Positions 7,663 through 13,405 of a stretch of DNA of 14,267 nucleotides are shown here, piece after piece; the first letter of the stretch is position 1, and every line of letters starts with the position of its first letter. Location of the stretch: positions 1 to 14,267 of the forward strand of contig JAIXZU010000096.1 in assembly GCA_027489415.1 (NCBI GenBank), written 5' to 3'. This stretch comes from Alphaproteobacteria bacterium (GTDB taxonomy: Bacteria; Pseudomonadota; Alphaproteobacteria; UBA2136; UBA6156). A model generated the notes under the pieces. It had not been told where the DNA came from, did not search any database, and saw only the letters and a list, made by a program, of their open reading frames with translations. The position numbers and the translations under genes are program-made.

Positions 7663-7809
7663 ATGCCCAACGGAGTGAAAAAAGCAAATCTGCCTCAAAA
7701 AACCTGTCTCCGTTGCGGCAAGCCTTTTAGCTGGCGCAAAAAGTGGGAAAAAGTCTGGGAACAGCTCAAATACTGCTCGGAGAAATGTAAGAAGAATCCG
7801 AAAAAATAA
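7663..7809 (+). CDS. DUF2256 zinc-ribbon-like small protein
   Basis: This is a 48-aa protein, short enough to be missed easily. It has two cysteine pairs, C15-x2-C18 and C38-x3-C42, enclosing the characteristic KPFSWRKKW and VWEQLKYC segments of DUF2256. The cysteines probably bind one zinc ion; the basic and aromatic residues between them could contact nucleic acid or a protein partner (inference). The start has a strong AAGGAGAG ribosome binding site (7649-7656) that overlaps the DCC stop codon, indicating tight coupling. From memory, DUF2256 genes often neighbour cryptochrome/photolyase and SDR genes; no photolyase is in this window. Its stop codon abuts the stop codon of the opposite-strand coaDE gene. 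Confidence 0.85.
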   Translation: MPNGVKKANLPQKTCLRCGKPFSWRKKWEKVWEQLKYCSEKCKKNPKK

Positions 7810-8976
7810 CTATAAAGTCCTCATCCCCAAATCCCCCAGCACATCCCCCCGCTCCACCATCCGCTCAAAAGCCGCCTCAATCGCAGCCTCAACCCCCTGC
7901 CCCTCATTCATCAAGCGGTCCACCGCCCCATACCCACTGGCCTCAACCACTCTTTCAACCATCTCCACCTTGCCCTCAGCACCCACCTGCGCGCCCATCC
8001 GCAACCGCACCTGTTCAGGCGTTAAACCACCCCGCTGCGCAATCCGCTTGGCCCTGACATCTTCCCCAGCATCCACCACCAGCACGTTGTTATTCACCAC
8101 GTCACACCGCCCGCTTTCCGCCAGTAAAGCCGCCTCAATCACAAAAATCCCCGCTTTCCCGCGCATCCTTTCACGCAGCCGGAAATAAATCGGCCCATGC
8201 AATATCTCATTCAGCCGCGCCATGGCCTCCGCATCGCCAAATACCTTGTCTCCCAGCGTTTTGCGACAAATCGCGCCCGTCTCCAGCCCCACCTCCGCGC
8301 CAAATTTATCCAGAATCCTCTGACGGGCAGCCGCATAAACCGGCTCGGCCGCATCCTGTAAAATCTCATGCCCAAGGCGGTCAAGGTCAACATGCACCAA
8401 CTCCAAACCACGCGCGGCAGCCAACTCAGCAAAACGCCTGCACACGTAACTTTTTCCCGCCCCGCTCGGTCCGGTCACTCCATACACGTACTGCTTCAGC
8501 AAACGCCCCTGCACCGCCTGAATACTCGAAAATGGCGCCAGCACCGCCGCATCACCCTGCTGTTTCACCACCACTTTCAGTCCAGTAGAACTCGTCATCT
8601 GGTGTTCACTCTTTGCTGGCACGTAAAACACACGAATATCCGCGGCCAAAGCCTGCTGCCAGCCATAAGTGTCCTGCGAAAGGGACTCCTCAAAATCCCT
8701 ACTATTCCGCACACCGCGCACCACATCCTTAAAGCCGCTGCGCACCATGTAATCCACTAGCAAGCCCTCAAACCGGCCTACGCGCACTCCCTTAACGCCT
8801 GCAGTCGCCATCTTCACTAGCCGCTCACGCTCCTCAATGGTGAACAAAAACGCTTTATGCGGGTTCACTCCCACCGCCACAACTACCTCACCAAAGGCCT
8901 CTGCTGCCGCGCGTATCACCGCCACATGGCCGTGCGTAATCGGGTCAAAACTACCGGGGTAAACAACAGTTGTCAT
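7810..8976 (-). CDS. coaDE: Bifunctional CoaD-CoaE: phosphopantetheine adenylyltransferase / dephospho-CoA kinase
   Basis: This 388-aa chain joins the last two enzymes of coenzyme A synthesis. Residues 1 to about 160 are a bacterial CoaD: PGSFDPITHGH with the TxGH nucleotide motif (T14-H17), NPHK (K41), VRGVRNSRDFE (R87/R90) and the SS region at 129-130. After a linker of only a few residues, 164 to about 365 are a CoaE kinase: P-loop GPSGAGKS (169-176), HVDLDRLGHEIL, LNEILHG and the VLVVDAGEDVRAKRIAQR lid region. It should convert 4'-phosphopantetheine to dephospho-CoA and then to CoA in the cytosol. The frame is continuous with no sign of a read-through error. The ATG at 8976 gives the normal CoaD N-terminus; the ribosome binding site is weak. 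Human COASY has the same domain order but a different PPAT subtype. Confidence 0.92.
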   Translation of the reverse strand: MTTVVYPGSFDPITHGHVAVIRAAAEAFGEVVVAVGVNPHKAFLFTIEERERLVKMATAGVKGVRVGRFEGLLVDYMVRSGFKDVVRGVRNSRDFEESLSQDTYGWQQALAADIRVFYVPAKSEHQMTSSTGLKVVVKQQGDAAVLAPFSSIQAVQGRLLKQYVYGVTGPSGAGKSYVCRRFAELAAARGLELVHVDLDRLGHEILQDAAEPVYAAARQRILDKFGAEVGLETGAICRKTLGDKVFGDAEAMARLNEILHGPIYFRLRERMRGKAGIFVIEAALLAESGRCDVVNNNVLVVDAGEDVRAKRIAQRGGLTPEQVRLRMGAQVGAEGKVEMVERVVEASGYGAVDRLMNEGQGVEAAIEAAFERMVERGDVLGDLGMRTL

Positions 8977-8997
8977 CGCAAGGCTTTCATTCTGTTA

Positions 8998-9026
8998 AAA
9001 GTAAGCTGTCACAGCCTGTACTGCAA
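8998..9026 (-). promoter_or_regulatory. Putative coaDE promoter with an inverted repeat in the spacer
   Basis: On the minus strand TTGCAG (9026-9021) and TACTTT (9003-8998) are 17 nt apart, about 22 nt before the coaDE ATG. The spacer contains the inverted repeat GCTGT-G-ACAGC (plus-strand 9005-9015), which might be an operator. It is based on pattern and position only. Confidence 0.35.
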
Positions 9027-9044
9027 CCCGTAACATACACTGCG

Positions 9045-9069
9045 GGAACCTTTTAGAGTCCGCCCCGTT
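9045..9069 (+). promoter_or_regulatory. EcfG-type (general stress sigma) promoter
   Basis: GGAAC (9045-9049) and CGTT (9066-9069) are separated by exactly 16 nt, matching the alphaproteobacterial sigma-EcfG consensus GGAAC-N16/17-CGTT. The start would be near 9076, giving a leader of about 30 nt with AAGGAAGGA before the ATG at 9107. The only ECF sigma gene in the window lies just beyond the target gene. Confidence 0.65.
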
Positions 9070-9106
9070 ACGCTCATAGCAATTAGCTCAAGGAAGGACA
9101 CTACCC

Positions 9107-9337
9107 ATGAAAACACCCATGCTCATCATCGCCATTATCGTCGGGCTTATCGCCGCCTATGTCGGCTACAGCTACCTCAACCAACCCATGCCGATGTCCG
9201 ACCGCATCGACAACACCGTCGGCGAACTCGGTAACGGCAACATCGGCGAAGCCGCAGACGAAGCCAGCAATTCCACAGTCGGCGAAAAACTGAACGATGA
9301 CCTCCAGGACGCCACCCAACCCGGCGCCGCCCAATAA
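9107..9337 (+). CDS. Small single-pass membrane protein, probable stress-regulon member
   Basis: The protein has 76 aa. One hydrophobic helix (about residues 5-24) serves as signal anchor or uncleaved signal, followed by a short acidic, low-complexity tail of about 50 residues rich in D, E, G and N with a repeated VGE motif (VGELGNGNIGEA and TVGEKLND). Family is not recognised. The tail is presumably periplasmic. The start is firm: AAGGAAGGA stands about 9 nt upstream and the EcfG-type promoter is 38 nt away. It converges on the sigma-factor gene and shares its terminator. It does not resemble NepR, the usual small anti-sigma partner of EcfG, which is soluble. Confidence 0.7.
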   Translation: MKTPMLIIAIIVGLIAAYVGYSYLNQPMPMSDRIDNTVGELGNGNIGEAADEASNSTVGEKLNDDLQDATQPGAAQ

Positions 9338-9353
9338 CCTCCGCACCAGCAAA

Positions 9354-9377
9354 AAGGCCGCCCCTCGGGGCGGCCTT
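9354..9377. terminator. Intrinsic terminator between the small membrane protein and the sigma gene
   Basis: AAGGCCGCCCC (9354-9364) pairs with GGGGCGGCCTT (9367-9377); the tight TC turn probably opens to CTCG. On the minus strand it is followed by T5, so it ends the sigma-factor transcript well. On the plus strand the tail is weak (ATCTCGTT), though it may still stop the short gene. Confidence 0.85.
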
Positions 9378-9386
9378 ATCTCGTTA

Positions 9387-10184
9387 TCAGGCCAGAAGCA
9401 CTTTCATCAAGCGGCTCATCAAAACCAGCTGTCCTTCAGGTGTTTCTGTCACCATGCGGCTCTCAATCATCCGGCTTACCATCTGCCGCATGAAATCAAG
9501 GTTGCTCTCAGCCGTATCTGTTTCAGGTGTTGCCTCAGTCATGGGTTCCCACATCTCGGACAGTTCAACCTCAACATTCAAAGGAACACGGGGCGCCCCC
9601 AGCACCTTGGGTGTACGCCGCAGCGGTGGTGGCAGGGTAACACCAGCCTCCGGCGCAGTCATATACCCCGTGCCCAAGAGCTCGCGCATATACTCACGGC
9701 TCCGGAACAAACGGCTCTTAACCGTCCCAACCGGCACACCGTTTTCTTCCGCAATGTCATCATAGGCCTGCCCGAAAACATCCGCTTTCAGGATGATCCC
9801 AAGCTTCTCAGGCGGCATACGTTCCATGGCACGTTCAATGTCGATGCGTTCAGGTATCATCGCCGCAGGTATGGTATGTTCAAACTCAACTTTCAGCCAA
9901 AAAGCCTCATCTCCGCCCAATTCCAGCTGTTTACGGCGGACCTGACTCAAAAACTGGTTTTTCATAATCGTCGTCAACCAGGCCCGCATATTGGTTCCTG
10001 CTTGAAAACTCTCACGCGCCCGTAAGGCACGCATCATCGTTTCCTGCAGCAGGTCATCGGCTTTATGCGCTATTTTGGTAAGCCTAAGGGCATACAGCCT
10101 TAACGGCTTCATCTCGTGTAGCAGGCCCTTCTCAAAGTCGTAAGTGTCAGGGCACAGGGTATTCGTCACAGCGATATCAGACAT
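9387..10184 (-). CDS. ECF sigma factor, EcfG-like, with a C-terminal extension
   Basis: The protein has 265 aa. Region 2 spans about residues 22-85 (ADDLLQET in 2.2; SFQAGTNMRAWLTTIMKNQF in 2.3/2.4). Region 4 spans about 115-171 (AMERMPPEK, then the helix-turn-helix with VPVGTVKSRLFRSRE). The GTNMRAWL-TIMKN stretch is close to that of EcfG (ECF15), the general stress sigma of alphaproteobacteria. EcfG proteins are usually about 180 aa, so residues 172-265 are an extra C-terminal extension, proline-rich at first and then with a Met/Arg-rich helical end. No phyR, nepR or histidine kinase lies beside it, which is unusual for EcfG. CGGAGGGG five nt or so before the ATG at 10184 fixes the start. 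No clear self-promoter of GGAAC/CGTT type was found upstream. Confidence 0.85.
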   Translation of the reverse strand: MSDIAVTNTLCPDTYDFEKGLLHEMKPLRLYALRLTKIAHKADDLLQETMMRALRARESFQAGTNMRAWLTTIMKNQFLSQVRRKQLELGGDEAFWLKVEFEHTIPAAMIPERIDIERAMERMPPEKLGIILKADVFGQAYDDIAEENGVPVGTVKSRLFRSREYMRELLGTGYMTAPEAGVTLPPPLRRTPKVLGAPRVPLNVEVELSEMWEPMTEATPETDTAESNLDFMRQMVSRMIESRMVTETPEGQLVLMSRLMKVLLA

Positions 10185-10274
10185 CAGCCCCTCCGTAAAA
10201 AAGGTCAGGTAAATTCAACCCTTAAATTGCATACTTTTTTCATTTCGTCAATCAAACCTCTTCCTCACCGCCAT

Positions 10275-10288
10275 TTGATAATCATCAA
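10275..10288. promoter_or_regulatory. FNR box upstream of ompW
   Basis: TTGAT-AATC-ATCAA is a perfect match to the FNR/Anr consensus TTGAT-N4-ATCAA. Its centre is 63.5 nt before the ompW ATG, so activation from -41.5 would start transcription near 10323 and leave a leader of about 22 nt with a ribosome binding site. No good -10 hexamer is visible at the matching place. In E. coli ompW is an FNR target. Confidence 0.75.
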
Positions 10289-10344
10289 GGCAACCCCGTC
10301 ATACCCATGCCAAGCTGTCCTCACACAAGAAAGGACTCCCCACC

Positions 10345-10956
10345 ATGAAATACCTCCCCCTCCTCGCCCTCACTCTCCTCACACCGGCCGCCTTTGCCGC
10401 AGGCGGCACGGAGGGGGACTGGCTCGTCCGCGGCCGCATCATCAACGTCAATCCGGCTAACGACGGTGGCCAAACCTCCATCGGCGGCAAACCCTACGCT
10501 GGAACGGACACCGTACCGGAAGTGGATGTCACCTATTTCGCCACACCGAATATCGGGATTGAGCTCATCGCCGCCACCACAGAACACGCCATGAAAACAA
10601 ACAAAGGCTCGAATGTGGATCTCGGCTCCGTCAAACTCCTGCCCCCCACCCTCACCGCCCAATACCACTTCAACAATCCCTGCCTCGGTAAATTCAAGCC
10701 CTACGTTGGCGCCGGTCTCAACTACACGCATTTCTTTGATGCCGACCACCCCGGGCTCGCCTCCGTCAAATATGACGACGCCTTCGGCACCGTCGTCCAA
10801 GCCGGTGTGGACTATAAACTAACCGATAAAGTCTACCTGAATGCCGACCTCAAACATGTGTTCCTGAGCACCGACGTCCGCGTCAACGACACTATCACCG
10901 CCAAAGCCAACCTCAACCCTGTCATAGCAGGTGTCGGCGTAGGCTACCGTTTCTAA
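10345..10956 (+). CDS. ompW: OmpW-family outer-membrane protein
   Basis: The protein has 203 aa. A signal peptide ends at AFA (residue 18). The mature protein looks like an eight-stranded barrel: GDWLVRGRIINV near the N-terminus, PEVDVTYFATPNIGIELIAATTEH, PTLTAQYHF, FKPYVGAGLNYTHF, and a terminal GVGVGYRF ending in phenylalanine as outer-membrane proteins do. OmpW forms a narrow hydrophobic channel in the outer membrane; a precise substrate is not established. AAAGGA upstream supports the start. A perfect FNR box precedes it, linking it to low-oxygen control, in line with hemN and cyd to the right. It is monocistronic and closed by a terminator shared with hemN. Confidence 0.92.
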   Translation: MKYLPLLALTLLTPAAFAAGGTEGDWLVRGRIINVNPANDGGQTSIGGKPYAGTDTVPEVDVTYFATPNIGIELIAATTEHAMKTNKGSNVDLGSVKLLPPTLTAQYHFNNPCLGKFKPYVGAGLNYTHFFDADHPGLASVKYDDAFGTVVQAGVDYKLTDKVYLNADLKHVFLSTDVRVNDTITAKANLNPVIAGVGVGYRF

Positions 10957-10972
10957 CCCTAATGCCGTGAAG

Positions 10973-10997
10973 AAAAGGGCCCGTAAGGGCCCCTTTT
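10973..10997. terminator. Bidirectional terminator between ompW and hemN
   Basis: AAAAGGGCCC (10973-10982), loop GTAA, and GGG-C-CCCTTTT (10987-10997) form a stem with one bulged C. A and T runs at its two ends let it work in both directions. It lies 17 nt after the ompW stop and 18 nt beyond the hemN stop. Confidence 0.8.
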
Positions 10998-11014
10998 CAT
11001 AACAAAAACTAGCC

Positions 11015-12337
11015 TTATATCGCCTTACTGTAACGTCCCTCAGGCTGCACGTAGGCATCAAAGCAACTGGCCACCACACGCACAAACGGCCTGCCCTTTT
11101 CAGTCACGTACAAGCTCTCGCCCTGCCACTTTACCAAACCGTCACCAATCAGGTCTTTTAACCTAACGCTATCCACCAGCAGGTCGGTCAGGTCTGGTGC
11201 CGTCGCTTTCTGGCTGCACAGCAGCTGTTCAATCACCGCGCGGCGGGCATGGTCCTGCCCCGTCATCCTTATACCCCGCACCACCGGCAATTCATGGTTC
11301 TTCACCAGCGCCATATATTCAGTGGGGGAACTCACATTTTGCGCATACCCATCACGGTACTGGCTAATCGCACTGGCCCCGAACCCCAGCATCAGCGGTG
11401 CCGCATCCGTGGTATAGCCCATGAAATTGCGGTGTAATCCATCCTGTTGCAACGCCTGCCCCATCGGGTCACTGGGCAAACAGAAATGGTCCAGCCCAAC
11501 CGCAAGGTAACCAGCCTGTTTCAATGCCTCTGCCGCAGTGTCAAACATCACCATGCGTTGGGCTGCACAGGGCAACATGCCATAATTTTCCAACACAACC
11601 TGATGTTTCTTCATCCACGGCACATGCGCATATCCAAATAAAGCAATCCTATCGGGCTTCAGCTCCAGCACGTCGTCAATCGTGCGGCGAATGGTCTCGG
11701 GCGTTTGCAGCGGCAACCCGTAAAGCAGGTCAACATTAATATTCCTCACACCCGCATCCCGCAGCAACCGCACGGCACGGCGGTTCATTTCCTGCGGCTG
11801 TACACGTTTAATCGCTTTCTGCACTTCGGGGTTGGTGTCCTGTATCCCAAGGCTCGCGCGGTTGAAACCCAGCTGACCAAGGGCTTCCGGCATCCCCTCC
11901 GCCAACTGTCGCGGGTCAATTTCCATACTGACTTCCGCGCCATACCGCACCATGAAAATATCCCGCATCACTGCAATCAACTGCTCAAGGTCACTAACCG
12001 GGCAGTAACTGGGCGTCCCCCCTCCCAAGTGCAGCGTACTCACTTCCAAACGCTCAGGCAGGGGCTCAGCCACCATGCGCATTTCAGCCATCAGAACCTC
12101 CACATAGCTGCTCACCACGTTCAGGTTATTAGTCACCTTCATATTGCAACCGCAATACAGGCACAGCTGCTTGCAGTAAGCCATATGAATGTAAACGGAG
12201 GCCTCACCACGGCTGGCCTGCAACCAGTCCCGCACGGTTCTGGGGCCAATCCCGCCATGAAAATGCGGCGCGGTCGGGTAACTGGTGTATCGCGGCACAG
12301 GGCCACCATATTTGGCAATCAGGTCAGGGTGGGTCAT
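11015..12337 (-). CDS. hemN: Oxygen-independent coproporphyrinogen III oxidase (radical SAM)
   Basis: The protein has 440 aa, close to the 457 aa of E. coli HemN. The N-terminal PRYTSYPTA is typical of true HemN. The radical-SAM cluster motif is C55-x3-C59-x2-C62-G-C64, with the extra cysteine of HemN, and GGGTP follows at about residue 106. The C-terminal HemN domain ends in GRYSKAI. The enzyme oxidatively decarboxylates coproporphyrinogen III to protoporphyrinogen IX without oxygen, using a 4Fe-4S cluster and SAM in the cytosol; it supplies heme at low oxygen. An FNR box sits 34 nt ahead of its start, and the likely regulator gene lies immediately upstream on the same strand, a natural partnership with cytochrome bd to the right. 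Confidence 0.96.
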   Translation of the reverse strand: MTHPDLIAKYGGPVPRYTSYPTAPHFHGGIGPRTVRDWLQASRGEASVYIHMAYCKQLCLYCGCNMKVTNNLNVVSSYVEVLMAEMRMVAEPLPERLEVSTLHLGGGTPSYCPVSDLEQLIAVMRDIFMVRYGAEVSMEIDPRQLAEGMPEALGQLGFNRASLGIQDTNPEVQKAIKRVQPQEMNRRAVRLLRDAGVRNINVDLLYGLPLQTPETIRRTIDDVLELKPDRIALFGYAHVPWMKKHQVVLENYGMLPCAAQRMVMFDTAAEALKQAGYLAVGLDHFCLPSDPMGQALQQDGLHRNFMGYTTDAAPLMLGFGASAISQYRDGYAQNVSSPTEYMALVKNHELPVVRGIRMTGQDHARRAVIEQLLCSQKATAPDLTDLLVDSVRLKDLIGDGLVKWQGESLYVTEKGRPFVRVVASCFDAYVQPEGRYSKAI

Positions 12338-12370
12338 ACCCTCACCCTACCCCCCTGAAAAACCTACACC

Positions 12371-12384
12371 TTGATATATGTCAA
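12371..12384. promoter_or_regulatory. FNR box upstream of hemN
   Basis: TTGAT-ATAT-GTCAA has one mismatch from the FNR consensus. It overlaps the stop codon (12381-12383) of the regulator gene and is centred 40.5 nt upstream of the hemN ATG. This is the spacing of a class II activator site if transcription begins at the start codon itself. Confidence 0.7.
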
Positions 12385-13145
12385 TTCTCGGTACACGGGT
12401 AAATTCCCGAGCAACCACCACACGTATAGGCCTCCAATTGCTTCACATCAGGTATAAGCATCTGCACCCCGTCCATCTGCAGGTCGGTTTCCTGTTTCAA
12501 CTTCGCCAATGCGCGGCTGAAGGTCTCAGGCTGCATGCCCAACCGTGCCGCCAGCAGGCCTTTATCAAACGGCAGGTGTAATCGGGCCGCCCCCTTGCTT
12601 GGCGTTCCCGCCAGCTTCAGTAAAAAGCACCCAATCCGCTGCGGCGCCGTCTGTTGCGTGCGGTGTTCCAGCTCAAGCCGCTCTTCCTGCTGCTGGCGCA
12701 GGGTGTAAGTCAGCAGGCGCACCATCAGCTTCGGCTGGATCTCGGCCATCTGGCGTAATATGTTATGGGGAATCACCAGAACACTCACCTCACCCACGGC
12801 CCGCGCCTGCGTGGTGTAACAATGCGGCTCCATCAGCGCCTCCAGTCCCACCACATGCCCGGCACCAAGCACATCCCACACCGCTTCCCCACCGTCCAGC
12901 GTCTCGCGGGTCAACTTCACCCAGCCGTCCATCACCAGCCATAAGCTGTGGGCCACATCATTCTGGTGGCATAGCACTTCACCATCTTCCACCTGTTTCT
13001 GGTGGGTGCGCGCTGCAAGCGTTGCCAGAATATCCTCCGGCAAATCTCTTAAAATACTGCAAGTTTGCAAACCCGCCATCAAGGCACGCTCGTTTTTCGC
13101 TCCAGCCGTCTCGGTCACTTGACCATTATCAAGGGATATTTTCAT
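12381..13145 (-). CDS. Crp/Fnr-family regulator with a C-terminal cysteine cluster
   Basis: The protein has 254 aa from the ATG at 13145. A cyclic-nucleotide-binding-like sensor domain covers about residues 25-135, then a dimer helix (about 136-165), and a Crp-type winged helix-turn-helix (about 168-235). The recognition helix holds E207-x-x-S210-R211, the residues that read TTGAT half-sites in FNR. There is no N-terminal FNR-type cysteine group. Instead the C-terminus has C242-x2-C245-x5-C251, which could hold an Fe-S cluster as the C-terminal cysteines of Bacillus Fnr do. It probably activates hemN, cyd and ompW at low oxygen. The start is unsure: the ATG at 13079 (232 aa) also spares the sensor domain and would leave the FNR box at 13119 outside the coding region. 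The open frame extends to 13316, but that part overlaps cydP and is unlikely. Confidence 0.85.
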   Translation of the reverse strand: MKISLDNGQVTETAGAKNERALMAGLQTCSILRDLPEDILATLAARTHQKQVEDGEVLCHQNDVAHSLWLVMDGWVKLTRETLDGGEAVWDVLGAGHVVGLEALMEPHCYTTQARAVGEVSVLVIPHNILRQMAEIQPKLMVRLLTYTLRQQQEERLELEHRTQQTAPQRIGCFLLKLAGTPSKGAARLHLPFDKGLLAARLGMQPETFSRALAKLKQETDLQMDGVQMLIPDVKQLEAYTCGGCSGIYPCTEN

Positions 13146-13160
13146 ACCACCGATTATGCT
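13119..13160 (+). promoter_or_regulatory. FNR-dependent promoter of cydP-cydA
   Basis: The FNR box TTGAC-CATT-ATCAA (13119-13132) is centred 41.5 nt upstream of position 13167. A TATGCT -10 element (13155-13160) predicts a start at that same base. This is exact class II FNR geometry. The first usable ATG is at 13168, so the mRNA would be leaderless. If the regulator gene starts at 13145, the box also lies within its codons 5-9. Confidence 0.65.
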
Positions 13161-13167
13161 CCCCTCC

Positions 13168-13380
13168 ATGATGATCCGCAACCACCCCCCCCGCAAACTC
13201 TCGCTCGGCGTGCAGGTGGTGCTGATAATCCTCGTCAAGGTTCTGGTTCTCACCGTCATCTGGTACGCCGTCGTGCGCGGCCATAAAAAGGACGGCTCCA
13301 CCGATGGCACAGCCACCTACTTCCTGAACCCGGACGCCACGCCCCAACCGAAAACCAAGCCCGGCAGCATCTGGCGATAG
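13168..13380 (+). CDS. cydP: CydP-like cytochrome bd accessory small protein
   Basis: The protein has 70 aa from the ATG at 13168 (the alternative at 13171 is one codon shorter). A basic N-terminus (RNHPPRK) precedes one membrane helix, VQVVLIILVKVLVLTVIWYAVV, here listed only as a helix at about residues 15-36 with a lysine in its middle, then a basic turn (RGHKKDG) and a polar tail. Small one-helix proteins of this kind with a central lysine are named CydP and occur directly ahead of cydA, as here (25-nt gap). They are thought to support cytochrome bd assembly or stability. An upstream ATG at 13156 is rejected because it overlaps the predicted -10 element. No ribosome binding site is visible. 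Confidence 0.7.
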   Translation: MMIRNHPPRKLSLGVQVVLIILVKVLVLTVIWYAVVRGHKKDGSTDGTATYFLNPDATPQPKTKPGSIWR

Positions 13381-13405
13381 CTTAAAAAAACGAAAGCCAA
13401 CCCCC

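Noticed and set aside
10223..10251. TTGACG/AATTTA pair upstream of the sigma gene as its promoter
   Set aside because: The -35 is good and the spacing is 17 nt, but the -10 matches at only two positions.
13146..13316. N-terminal extension of the Crp/Fnr regulator to 13316
   Set aside because: It would overlap nearly all of cydP in antisense and adds residues with no family likeness.
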